Assembly (NCBI RefSeq): GCF_010671925.1
Contig: NZ_JAAHIH010000003.1
Coordinates: 930,001 to 994,000, forward strand
Origin: Moorena sp. SIOASIH
Lineage (GTDB): Bacteria; Cyanobacteriota; Cyanobacteriia; Cyanobacteriales; Coleofasciculaceae
Length of the DNA stretch: 64,000 nt
Direction: 5' to 3'
The notes under the pieces are model-generated. The model had not been told where the DNA came from. It saw nothing but the letters and a program-made list of their open reading frames with translations, and made no database searches. A program made the translations under genes and the position numbers. Each line of letters opens with the position of its first letter. Positions within the stretch are counted from its first letter, which is position 1. Below are positions 15,546-24,333 of the stretch, in pieces.

Positions 15546-18140
15546 ATGAGTACATCCCAAGAACGCATTGTCCCGACAAATTTGCGGAACGAAATGTCCC
15601 GGTCTTATTTAGAATACGCCATGAGCGTCATAGTAGGTCGGGCATTACCAGATGCCAGGGATGGGCTCAAGCCAGTACACCGACGGATTCTCTATGCGAT
15701 GCATGAGCTGGGCTTAAGCCCAGACCGTCCGTTCCGCAAATGCGCTCGTGTGGTGGGGGAAGTGTTGGGTAAGTATCATCCCCATGGGGATACTGCTGTT
15801 TATGACGCTTTGGTGCGCATGGCTCAGGATTTCTCCATGCGATCGCCTCTAATTAATGGTCATGGAAATTTTGGCTCAGTAGACAACGACCCCCCAGCGG
15901 CAATGCGTTACACAGAGTGCCGTTTGCAAGTGATCGCTACCAATGCCCTACTTCGGGATATTGAGTCGGAAACCGTAGACTTTGTTGATAACTTTGACGG
16001 TTCCCAGCAAGAACCCACTGTCTTACCGGCACGGATTCCCCAATTACTGCTGAACGGCTCATCGGGGATTGCTGTGGGTATGGCAACCAATATCCCCCCT
16101 CATAACCTGGGAGAGTTGGTGGATGGCTTAGTCGGCCTGATCCATAATCCCGAAATAACTGATAAGGAGTTAAGGCGGTATATCCCTGGTCCAGATTTCC
16201 CCACTGGCGCACAAATTTTAGGAACATCGGGTATTAAAGATGCTTACACCAGTGGTAGGGGTTCTATCACCATGCGAGGTGTGGCAGAAATTGAAACGAT
16301 TGGGCAACGAGGTCGTCCAGACAAGGAAGCCATTATTATTACTGAGCTACCTTACCAAACCAATAAGGCAAGTTTAATCGAAAAGATTGCTGAATTGGTC
16401 AATGATAAGCGCATTGATGGTATTTCCGATATTCGGGATGAAAGCGATCGCAATGGCATGCGAATCGTAATCGAACTAAAGCGCGATGCTTATCCCAAAG
16501 TTGTCCTGAATAATCTCTACAAGCAAACCCCCCTCCAAAGCAATTTTGGAGCAAATATGCTAGCCCTGGTGGGCAATGAACCCCAGTTGCTGACCATAAA
16601 GCAGTTCTTAAACGTTTTCCTGGATTTCCGCATTGAAACCATTACCCGACGGACTCAATACCAATTGCGCAAAGCTGAGGAACGGGATCATTTACTGCAA
16701 GGGTTACTAATTGCCCTAGATACCTTAGATGCGGTGATTGCTGTGATTCGGGCGGCGGCGGATACGACTACAGCACGAGGACAATTAGTCACAGAATTTA
16801 GTCTATCTGAAGCCCAAGCCGATGCTATTTTGCAAATGCAGCTGCGCCGTCTGACTGCTTTGGAAGCCCAGAAGATTCAAGCTGAGCATGAGGAATTACA
16901 AGTTCGGATTGCCGATTTACGGGATATCCTAGCTCGCCGAAGTCGCATCCTGGAGATTATTGAAACTGAAGCCAAGCAACTGAAACAGAGCTTGGCCACA
17001 CCACGCCGCACACAAATTCAACAGGTTGAAGGGGAACTAGATGATACTGACCTGATTGCTAATGAAAAAGCTGTGATTCTGCTGACTGAGCAAGGGTATA
17101 TCAAACGCATGCCTGTGGATGAGTTTAGAGCTCAAGCTAGGGCAACTCGTGGTAAAGCTGCTGCCAGGATTAAAGATGATGATGAAGTAGAGCATTTCTT
17201 TACCTGCTGTGACCACGATAGCATTTTATTTTTTAGCGATCGCGGTGTAGTCTACTCTCTGCGTGCCTACCAAATCCCGGCTGCATCTCGCACCGCCAGG
17301 GGGGTACCGATTGTGCAGATGTTACCCATTCCCCACGAAGAAAAAATTACTTCTATTGTACCGGTATCTGAATTTACGGATGATGAATATCTAGTAATGT
17401 TAACCCATAAGGGTTACATTAAGAAAACTGCTCTAGATGCTTTCAGCAAAATTCGGGCGAATGGATTAATTGCTATTTCCCTCGGGGAAGGAGACCAGTT
17501 GCGGTGGGTACTTCGTGCTAGGGAAGAAGACAGCATCATAATTGGGTCTCGTCATGGCATGGCAATTCACTTCAAGTGTGACAATGAGCAACTCCGCCCC
17601 CTTGGTCGTGCGACCAGAGGAGTTAAGGCTATGAAACTCAAGGGTGATGATGAATTAATCGGTATGGATATTTTGTCCGGTCAAATCATCGCTAGTCTAG
17701 CTGCTGCTGAGGATTCAGAGGAAGAGACAGAAGACCTTAGTGATTCTGAGATGGTGGAAACAGCGGCTCAGGGTCCTTGGGTATTAATTGTTACCATGGG
17801 AGGCTATGGCAAGCGGGTACCGGTATCCCAATTCCGGCTACAAAACCGTGCTGGTATGGGAGTTCGCTCAACCAAATTCCGTTTACCCAAAGACCAACTG
17901 GCAGCACTACAGGTAGTTAATGAAGGGGATGAATTGATGATAGTCACTAGTCGAGGGATTATCATTCGTCAAGCTGTTGATGCTATTTCTCCCCAATCCC
18001 GCATGGCAACTGGGGTCAGAGTGCAAAAGTTAGATGATGAAGATGCGATCGCAGCGGTTGCTTTAGTACCCATTTCAGATCAAGAGCAGGAAATCGAAGA
18101 GCAGGAAATCGAAGAGCAGGAAGAGTCAGTAGATCAATAA
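15546..18140 (+). CDS. gyrA: DNA gyrase subunit A
   Basis: An 864-residue type IIA topoisomerase A subunit that, with GyrB, introduces negative supercoils using ATP. The N-terminal domain has the quinolone-region HPHGDTAVYDALV and the active-site tyrosine in AAMRYTECRL (about residue 125). The C-terminal beta-pinwheel starts after about 500. The GyrA-box position reads QARATRGKAAA, more degenerate than the enterobacterial Q(R/K)RGG(R/K)G. The protein ends in an acidic tail made of repeated EIEEQ units (15-nt direct repeats at about 18078-18125). Length and full pinwheel favour GyrA over ParC. A strong hairpin follows the gene. Confidence 0.93.
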   Translation: MSTSQERIVPTNLRNEMSRSYLEYAMSVIVGRALPDARDGLKPVHRRILYAMHELGLSPDRPFRKCARVVGEVLGKYHPHGDTAVYDALVRMAQDFSMRSPLINGHGNFGSVDNDPPAAMRYTECRLQVIATNALLRDIESETVDFVDNFDGSQQEPTVLPARIPQLLLNGSSGIAVGMATNIPPHNLGELVDGLVGLIHNPEITDKELRRYIPGPDFPTGAQILGTSGIKDAYTSGRGSITMRGVAEIETIGQRGRPDKEAIIITELPYQTNKASLIEKIAELVNDKRIDGISDIRDESDRNGMRIVIELKRDAYPKVVLNNLYKQTPLQSNFGANMLALVGNEPQLLTIKQFLNVFLDFRIETITRRTQYQLRKAEERDHLLQGLLIALDTLDAVIAVIRAAADTTTARGQLVTEFSLSEAQADAILQMQLRRLTALEAQKIQAEHEELQVRIADLRDILARRSRILEIIETEAKQLKQSLATPRRTQIQQVEGELDDTDLIANEKAVILLTEQGYIKRMPVDEFRAQARATRGKAAARIKDDDEVEHFFTCCDHDSILFFSDRGVVYSLRAYQIPAASRTARGVPIVQMLPIPHEEKITSIVPVSEFTDDEYLVMLTHKGYIKKTALDAFSKIRANGLIAISLGEGDQLRWVLRAREEDSIIIGSRHGMAIHFKCDNEQLRPLGRATRGVKAMKLKGDDELIGMDILSGQIIASLAAAEDSEEETEDLSDSEMVETAAQGPWVLIVTMGGYGKRVPVSQFRLQNRAGMGVRSTKFRLPKDQLAALQVVNEGDELMIVTSRGIIIRQAVDAISPQSRMATGVRVQKLDDEDAIAAVALVPISDQEQEIEEQEIEEQEESVDQ

Positions 18141-18170
18141 CAATAGGCCACTAGAAGTGAACCTACAATA

Positions 18171-18211
18171 GGTTTTTGTAGACGGTTGACGGTTAACCGT
18201 CTACAAAAACC
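18171..18211 (+). terminator. Hairpin terminator after gyrA
   Basis: A 17-bp perfect stem (GGTTTTTGTAGACGGTT and its complement) encloses a 7-nt loop, 31 bp after the gyrA stop. The 3' arm ends in ACAAAAACC and has no U-run, so the terminator would be atypical on the plus strand. The 5' arm gives a U-rich tract for the opposite strand. Confidence 0.6.
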
Positions 18212-18255
18212 ACCTTAACTACACTAATAAACCGGTTCTCTAGGAGGCAACTCAA

Positions 18256-18822
18256 ATGATTCAAACTGCAAAAAAGTTTTACACATTTGAAGAGTATCTT
18301 TCCTACCATGATGACACTGACTACAAGTATGAGCTTGTTAATGGAGAGCTTATTGCTATGCCACCTGCTAGTGGACTACATGCCCTGATTATGCTTTTTC
18401 TATTCAAGCAATTTGATAGAGAAATTGACAGGGTTAGTTTAGATTGGGTTGTTATGCCTGGTAATCTTGGGGTTCGCACAGCTGACAATAAATCTAGAAT
18501 TCCTGATTTAGTCATTATCTCAGAAAATCAGCGGCAAGCTATCCGTTCCATGTCATCAGCGGTGCTGGAATCAGCACCACTACTAGCAGTAGAAATTGTC
18601 AGTGCAGGTAATCCTCAAGATGATTACCGCTACAAGCGTTCTGAATACGCGGTGCGGGAAGTGCCTGAATATTGGATTGTTGATCCAATTAAGTCTAAGG
18701 TTTCGGTTTTGCGTTTAGTTGATGGGTTTTATGATCTGACAGAATTTACAGGAAATCAAAAGATTGAATCACAAAGATTTACCGAGTTGGCTTTGACAGT
18801 TGAACAAGTATTTGCCGTTTAG
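18256..18822 (+). CDS. Uma2-family (DUF820) restriction-endonuclease-like protein
   Basis: A 188-residue protein of the Uma2/DUF820 family, which is greatly expanded in cyanobacteria and has a PD-(D/E)XK fold. Characteristic blocks are FEEYLSYHDDTDYKYELVNGEL, LGVRTADNKSRIPDLVII (active-site Asp), LAVEIVSAGNPQDDYRYKR (Glu before a serine-rich strand) and VPEYWIVDP. The AGGAGG at 18242-18247 is an excellent ribosome-binding site. The family's cellular role is unsettled; many copies accompany mobile DNA. It follows the gyrA hairpin and is probably transcribed on its own. Confidence 0.9.
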   Translation: MIQTAKKFYTFEEYLSYHDDTDYKYELVNGELIAMPPASGLHALIMLFLFKQFDREIDRVSLDWVVMPGNLGVRTADNKSRIPDLVIISENQRQAIRSMSSAVLESAPLLAVEIVSAGNPQDDYRYKRSEYAVREVPEYWIVDPIKSKVSVLRLVDGFYDLTEFTGNQKIESQRFTELALTVEQVFAV

Positions 18823-18908
18823 ACTAATTGTTAAAAATGAAGTAGTAACTATGAAGTATTAATGCTGAATTTGCTCTTTAAAATATCATGTTATCTGTCC
18901 CATTTTTC

Positions 18909-19131
18909 TGAGGGGGTGACAACAAGGCTAAAAAGTAGACAGGGTGTGGGGTGTGGGGTGTGGGGTATGGGGAAAATAGAACCGAATTTGGAGTGACCCC
19001 AGCGATTTACTTGGGTCCGAAACCTGATTCAAGCGTCCCTACCAACGTGGCCAGCTCCTGATCTTCCCCTACACCCTTCACCCCACACCCCACACCCAGT
19101 AAGGCTTTTAAGGCTGTTTGTCACCCCTTCA
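18909..19131. repeat. Roughly 220-bp element with imperfect 50-bp inverted ends
   Basis: The left end (GAGGGGGTGACAA, then GGCTAAAAAG, then GGGTGTGGGGTGTGGGG) is matched in inverse orientation by the right end (CCCCACACCCCACACCC, AAGGCTTTTAAGG, TTGTCACCCC). The middle is unique. This looks like a mini inverted-repeat element, or a large cruciform between the convergent Uma2 and era genes. Confidence 0.6.
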
Positions 19132-19199
19132 GCCCATTTTTATATTAATCCTAGGTTGATATATCAACTAAAAATGCTATAGCTATAGCGTACTTACTA

Positions 19200-20228
19200 T
19201 TATTTTTCCACCCGATATCCCAACTCTAATAACCGTAAGCGAGATTGTCGCCATTTGGGTTTTACTTTCACAAACAATTCCAGGTAAACTTGACCAGCAA
19301 CTAACTTTTGAAGTTGCTGACGAGCAGCAGTACCAATTTGTTTGAGCATAGTACCCTTTTTGCCAATCAAAATACCTTTTTGGGAGTCTCTCTCTACGTT
19401 GATCGTAGCAAAAATACGGGTAATTTTTGGTTGATCCTCCACTAAATCAATAGTAATAGCAACTGAGTGGGGGACTTCCTCACGAGTTAGGAGTAAGATT
19501 TGCTCTCGAATCAATTCCCCCATGATAAACCGTTCTGGCTGGTCAGTTACGAAGTCAGGGGGATAATAATATGGCCCTGGTTCTAAGCGCTCAATTAATT
19601 TTTGCTGCAATAGGTCTAAGCGATCAGCTGTCAGGGCAGAAAATTTGACCACTTCCCAGCCTTGAGGAGTAGCTAGTCTAGCATAACTAGCATCGATTGA
19701 TTCTCCCCTACTCTGTCGAGGTTGTATATCTGATTTGTTCACACCCAAAATTACTGGTGTCTTAGTATGGCTCAGTAGATCAACAATAAAGCGATCGCCT
19801 CCTCCCGCCTCCACCGTACTATCCACCACCAACAGCACCACATCCACTAACTCAATCGCTATTTGGGCATTTTTTACCAATACCTTACCCAGTTGATGAT
19901 GAGGTTTGTGAATCCCTGGCGTATCCACAAAAATCAATTGAGCTTCCGGTGTGGTGAAGATACCTCGCAGCCGATTTCGGGTAGTTTGAGCCACTGGCGA
20001 GGTGATGGCAATTTTTTGCCCTACCAGTTTATTCATCAGTGTGGATTTCCCCACATTCGGGCGTCCCACAATCGCCACAAAGCCAGACTTAAAGCCCTCT
20101 GGAGCAATCGGAATAGTTTCTAGAACTGATGGATTGATCACTTTTTCCTCTAGGTTATCTTGGGAAGAGTCTATGGTCGAATCCTCTTCCGAGTTTTGTT
20201 CGTCTTGGATTTTAGAATTGTCAGTCAT
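19200..20228 (-). CDS. era: GTPase Era
   Basis: A 342-residue essential GTPase that binds 16S rRNA and assists 30S assembly. The G1 loop GRPNVGKS is at 55-62, the G3 DTPG at 102-105, and the G4 NKSD at 164-167. A C-terminal KH RNA-binding domain carries the GKKGTM loop near 290. The protein has an acidic N-terminal extension of about 45 residues (DSKIQDEQNSEEDS-like composition) before the G domain, longer than bacterial Era norms. It is divergent from the SLH gene at 20430. Confidence 0.93.
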   Translation of the reverse strand: MTDNSKIQDEQNSEEDSTIDSSQDNLEEKVINPSVLETIPIAPEGFKSGFVAIVGRPNVGKSTLMNKLVGQKIAITSPVAQTTRNRLRGIFTTPEAQLIFVDTPGIHKPHHQLGKVLVKNAQIAIELVDVVLLVVDSTVEAGGGDRFIVDLLSHTKTPVILGVNKSDIQPRQSRGESIDASYARLATPQGWEVVKFSALTADRLDLLQQKLIERLEPGPYYYPPDFVTDQPERFIMGELIREQILLLTREEVPHSVAITIDLVEDQPKITRIFATINVERDSQKGILIGKKGTMLKQIGTAARQQLQKLVAGQVYLELFVKVKPKWRQSRLRLLELGYRVEK

Positions 20229-20429
20229 TGAACCAATCGTAGTTTTTATGGTTTTCTTATTAAATGTATGTTACCAACGTAGATAGGGACTATGTTGAGG
20301 ATGTTGTTACATGGGATAGCACCCCGGTTAATTGACCAACAGTATCATAAATAGAAATGATTGCGGGCTTCAAGTAAAAAATTCCAAATTAGTTGCCCAC
20401 ACTCAAGCAGTTTAGACTACATACTACTG

Positions 20430-22307
20430 ATGACCAATACCGCTACTTTCCCTGACCTGGAAAATCATTGGGCTAGAGATTGTATCAACCAACTGCGGGA
20501 GCGTAAGTTGGTCAGTGGTTACCCGGATGGTAAATTTCGTCCTAATTCTAGAATTACCCGTGCTGAGTTTGCCGTCTTAATGCTGAATGCGTTTCCCTCA
20601 GCGCCGATTCAACGAGGTGGTATTCGTTTTAAGGACGTACCTAGTAATCATTGGGCCAAAAATGTGATTCAAGATGCCTACAAGCGGAGATTTTTTTCGG
20701 GCTATCCTGGCAGACAATTTAAACCGAATGAGTCGATTTCACGAGTGCAAGCGATTGCCGTTTTAGCAGGAGCCAAGAATTATCCTATCCCGTCAGATCC
20801 CGATGGAACTATCAGACGGTATTTTACTGATGCTACCCAGATTCCCCAGTATGCTAAAAATGCAATCGCATCCGCAGCAATTAATACTATTGTGGTTAAC
20901 TATCCCAATATCAAACAGGTCAAGCCAAATCAGAGTGCTACCCGTGGTGAAGTAGCGGCTTTGCTGTGTCGGGCCTTAAACATCTATGCTGTCCCACCTC
21001 AGTATATTGCTGGAGTGGAAGTTTCTCCTGATCATGTTCGTAGTTTACCAGGGCAATTGGATCAGGTGCCTGTGTTTAATAGCAATAGTCCAGAACTAGT
21101 CAGAAGTGAGGGAATTTTGCTGTCTACGTTTTCACCGGAAGGGAAACAAGTTCCTTCAGCCCACCTTGACTATGGCTTTAATGGACGGTTTGATATCTTT
21201 ACCCACCATATTGCTAGAGCGGAAACTCAGGCGGAAACCCATCCCCTTTACCAAGGATTGATAGTTTATAATCCCAAGGACACACCTGTTACAGTGGAGG
21301 TCTTGCAAGGGGCGAGTTATCTGTCTACCCCAGATGCACCGTTTATCTCGTTGCCGGATATGGTGGATAATCCCAATGGTACAGTCTATGCTGGTTCTGG
21401 CAGTCGGACGATGAATGATGTACTCAGGGGAATTCTCCAAGAACTATTTCCCGCCAAACTGGTGCTGAAGGCAAAACAAAGCCAGATGTTAATGAATCAG
21501 CCAATTCCAGTTAAACGATCACCAGCTTCCAATGGTCGTTCTACCATGATGCGGTTACGGAGTGATGGGATGGTGTATGTGGCCAACTTAGCGATGAAAG
21601 CCCTTCGTGATGGCAATGGAAACTATCGGGAACCTACGGTAGCAGAATGGCAACACTTACTGGATACCGGTGGCTTAGCTCAACCCCGTGGACCAATACC
21701 CACTCCTCTCGAACCACCTCAAGAACCGACGGTGTTTGGTCGGGTGGCTGGTGTTTCCCAAGGTTCTCAATGGCAAGTGCTGATTCAAGATAATCCAAAT
21801 GTTAACTATTTGAGTATTCCTCAGCTAGGGCAGGCATTTTCTTATGTGGTGGGGACTCTACATCTGATTACTCTGAGTACAGGGCAAATTCAAAGTGCAC
21901 CGATGTTAAGGCGCTATCCCGATACGGCCTACTTTGCCCACAGTAATTATGGGGTAGAATACAATATAACTTTACCATTGAAGAATACTACTAATCAACC
22001 CCAAACGGTGACGGTATCGCTGCAAACGCCATTGAAGGATGAGGGGGGTACTGATCGACTGCTGTTTTTGAACCCACTGGTTGAAAACGTGTTCTTTCGG
22101 GGTACACTCAGAATAAATTATGATGATGATGATCGAAAGGCTCAGACGCGCTATGTGCATTTAGTGCAGCGACGAGGACAGCCAGGGCATCCATTGGTGA
22201 CGTTGAATTTAGCCCCTGAAGAAGTTAGGCAGCTACAGGTGGATTTTCTCTATCCCCCGGATTCGACACCACCCCAGGTGCTTACAGTTCGGACTTTGGA
22301 GGGTTAG
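20430..22307 (+). CDS. SLH-domain protein with C-terminal DUF3370
   Basis: From the ATG at 20430 the protein has 625 residues. Three S-layer-homology modules fill about residues 5-190 (FPDLENHWARDCINQL…GYPDGKFRPNSRITRAEF, then FKDVPSNHWA…, then a third with TRGEVAALL). These normally bind secondary cell-wall polymers or outer-membrane-linked glycans. The rest matches the cyanobacterial DUF3370 pattern (SLPGQLDQVPVFNSNSPELV, EGILLSTFSPEG, GRFDIFTHHIARA). An in-frame start at 20361 would add 23 residues that look unrelated. There is no classical signal peptide in either version, which is odd for an envelope protein. It may be a surface or periplasmic structural protein. Confidence 0.85.
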   Translation: MTNTATFPDLENHWARDCINQLRERKLVSGYPDGKFRPNSRITRAEFAVLMLNAFPSAPIQRGGIRFKDVPSNHWAKNVIQDAYKRRFFSGYPGRQFKPNESISRVQAIAVLAGAKNYPIPSDPDGTIRRYFTDATQIPQYAKNAIASAAINTIVVNYPNIKQVKPNQSATRGEVAALLCRALNIYAVPPQYIAGVEVSPDHVRSLPGQLDQVPVFNSNSPELVRSEGILLSTFSPEGKQVPSAHLDYGFNGRFDIFTHHIARAETQAETHPLYQGLIVYNPKDTPVTVEVLQGASYLSTPDAPFISLPDMVDNPNGTVYAGSGSRTMNDVLRGILQELFPAKLVLKAKQSQMLMNQPIPVKRSPASNGRSTMMRLRSDGMVYVANLAMKALRDGNGNYREPTVAEWQHLLDTGGLAQPRGPIPTPLEPPQEPTVFGRVAGVSQGSQWQVLIQDNPNVNYLSIPQLGQAFSYVVGTLHLITLSTGQIQSAPMLRRYPDTAYFAHSNYGVEYNITLPLKNTTNQPQTVTVSLQTPLKDEGGTDRLLFLNPLVENVFFRGTLRINYDDDDRKAQTRYVHLVQRRGQPGHPLVTLNLAPEEVRQLQVDFLYPPDSTPPQVLTVRTLEG

Positions 22308-22691
22308 GAGAGTTGGAAATCGGCTCACAAATGCAAGGTCGCAATTGCGCGATCGCACAATCAAATATTAATCTCGATTCTAGTAGTATCACGGATTTAG
22401 CCTGAATCTGCTATTGTGTAACGTTAGCAGCATACTAAACTTTATCAAAAATAGCTGATGCCAGCAAAAGCGATCAGTATTAACTATTTAGGAGTTTAGT
22501 TATTGCTGACGAAGTTTTGCCTAAGATCATCAAACCAGCAGAAATGCTTACTCTAGATGATAGAGATGATCTAGTTACGGCAGCTACTGCCTAGGGATAT
22601 ACCTAGAATTGCTGTCGCCATCAGAACAACTATATCACACTCAGGTTGCTTGATAACTGTTGCTAGATAACTATTGATACCTTGACCACTT
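22308..22691. other. Intergenic region without a recognisable gene
   Basis: This contains a HIP1-rich stretch around 22340-22356. A short open stretch at about 22500-22593 resembles the end of a small protein (EVLPKIIKPAEMLTLDDRDD-like composition) and may be a gene remnant, but it has no start. Nothing else was seen. Confidence 0.4.
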
Positions 22692-24125
22692 ATGCCTTCT
22701 CAAACCTTTATCGTGCGTGCTCACACTCGTACGATCCATACCCGTCCAGTTACCTTTTTTTGCCCCAAATGCAATCATATGACTACTCGTGAGTGCTATC
22801 CTGGTAAGCCTCCTAAATACTGTCTCGAATGTAGTCCGAGGCGGAAACGTCAGCAAGATGAACTTTATATACCCGAAAAGGGGATGTTCAAGCCAACACA
22901 CAACTTGGTGAATCTTACCAGTGGGCAGAAGACACCAGTATGTCTGGAGAAGTCCCCCCAAGCTGGGTGGCTTTTCGTGAGGACAGCCCTAGATTGGTTT
23001 AGCGGGGAAAGCATCATCAAGTATCACACAACTAAAGGGGTTTACAGCCAGGAGGTGCCGTTGGCAGATTATATCGTCGAAGCTCTACCAGCTGGCGAGA
23101 TCACCACAGCATTTCCATCAGCTACCTCTGCTAAAAAGAAGATTACTCCTGCTAAATCTTCATCAGAGCTAATTTTAGTAGAACCCTACAGTGTGAAGAA
23201 GATGTGCGATCGCTTCCGGTGCGGGGACAGGTTACTGAAGAGGATGCGCACTGACCCAAACTTCAGCCAGTGGAGTCGCTCTCGGGATCCCGAGGGCATC
23301 ACTTGGGAGTATCGGCAAGGAAAATATTTTCCTTTACTTAATCAGGTTAATCAGGAATCATCAGCCACCTCTGAACCTGAAATAGAGGAGACTACCCCCA
23401 CGACTAATGGGTCATCCCAGGGGATTTCAGTAGAACCCTACAGTGTGAAGAAGATGTGCGATCGCTTCCGTTGCGGGGACAGGTTACTGAAGAGGATGCG
23501 CACTGACCCAAACTTCAGCCAGTGGAGTCGCTCTCGGGATCCCGAGGGCATCACTTGGGAGTATCGGCAAGGAAAATATTTTCCTTTAGTTGATCAGGTT
23601 AATCAGGTTCATCAAGAATCATCAGACACCTTTGAACCTGAAATAGAGGAGACTACTGCCACCACTAATGGGTCATCCCAGGGGATTTCAGTAGAACCCT
23701 ACAGTGTCAAACAGATGTGCGATCGCTTCCGTTGCGGGGACAGGTTACTGAAGAGGATGCGCACTGACCCAAACTTCAGCCAGTGGAGTCGCTCTCGGGA
23801 TCCCGAGGGCATCACTTGGGAGTATCGGCAAGGAAAATATTTTCCTTTAGTTGATCAGGTTAATCAGGTTCATCAAGAATCATCAGACACCTTTGAACCT
23901 GAGATCGAGGAGACTACTCCCACGACTAATGGGTTATCCCAGGGTATTTTAGTAAAACCCTACAGTGTCAAACAGATGTGCGATCGCTTCCGTTGTGGGG
24001 ACAGGTTACTCAAGAGGATGCGCACTGAACCAAACTTTAGCCAGTGGAGTCGCTCTCGGGATCCAGAGGGCATCACTTGGGAGTATCGGCAAGGAAAATA
24101 CTTTCCTTTACTTAATCACCAATAG
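22692..24125 (+). CDS. Zinc-motif protein with four near-identical tandem domains
   Basis: A 477-residue protein I do not recognise. The N-terminus has a treble-clef-like metal motif (Cys24-x2-Cys27 and Cys44-x2-Cys47) next to a basic patch RRKRQQ. A middle domain spans about 55-150. Four copies of a 50-residue domain follow at about 164, 248, 335 and 422, each starting VEPYSVKKMCDRFRCGDRLL and containing NFSQWSRSRDPEG and EYRQGKYFPL, joined by acidic Glu/Thr/Ser linkers. Each domain looks like a small winged-helix or MerR/excisionase-like unit, so tandem nucleic-acid binding is plausible. That is inference. The repeats keep one reading frame, which argues for selection. Confidence 0.8.
   Translation: MPSQTFIVRAHTRTIHTRPVTFFCPKCNHMTTRECYPGKPPKYCLECSPRRKRQQDELYIPEKGMFKPTHNLVNLTSGQKTPVCLEKSPQAGWLFVRTALDWFSGESIIKYHTTKGVYSQEVPLADYIVEALPAGEITTAFPSATSAKKKITPAKSSSELILVEPYSVKKMCDRFRCGDRLLKRMRTDPNFSQWSRSRDPEGITWEYRQGKYFPLLNQVNQESSATSEPEIEETTPTTNGSSQGISVEPYSVKKMCDRFRCGDRLLKRMRTDPNFSQWSRSRDPEGITWEYRQGKYFPLVDQVNQVHQESSDTFEPEIEETTATTNGSSQGISVEPYSVKQMCDRFRCGDRLLKRMRTDPNFSQWSRSRDPEGITWEYRQGKYFPLVDQVNQVHQESSDTFEPEIEETTPTTNGLSQGILVKPYSVKQMCDRFRCGDRLLKRMRTEPNFSQWSRSRDPEGITWEYRQGKYFPLLNHQ
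23181..24123 (+). repeat. Four tandem 252-261-bp direct repeats
   Basis: The units begin at 23181, 23433, 23694 and 23955 and are almost identical over about 150 bp of domain-coding DNA, each with a GCGATCGC site. The linkers vary slightly. Copies 2 and 3 are the most alike, copy 4 the most diverged. This implies recent expansion by unequal crossing-over. Confidence 0.9.
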
Positions 24126-24147
24126 TTCATTACTTTCAAACTGAGTC

Positions 24148-24195
24148 AGCAGATGCGAACGCGCCCCGCGTGACCTACGGTCAATCGCATCTGCT
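24148..24195. repeat. Palindrome-ended dispersed repeat
   Basis: The 11-bp inverted ends AGCAGATGCGA and TCGCATCTGCT enclose GAACGCGCCCCGCGTGACCT. The same core (GAACGCGCCCCGCGTG) recurs at about 37252-37267. Located between convergent genes, it could also act in termination. Confidence 0.65.
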
Positions 24196-24287
24196 TTACT
24201 ATTTCTGGGATACGAGAAAGTTTGGTCTTTCCCAACTTGCGGTATCTTCCAGTCTGTTCTCCCTCTTCCCCTTCTCCGGGTTCTAGT

Positions 24288-24313
24288 CAGGGAAAGGATT
24301 TTTCCTTTCCCTG
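24288..24313 (-). terminator. Candidate hairpin terminator after gap
   Basis: A 10-bp stem (CAGGGAAAGG and CCTTTCCCTG) around a 6-nt loop lies 20 bp beyond the gap stop codon on the minus strand. No T-run follows, so rho-independent function is uncertain. Confidence 0.45.
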
Positions 24314-24333
24314 CGCTAGCTGCTATGCACGCC

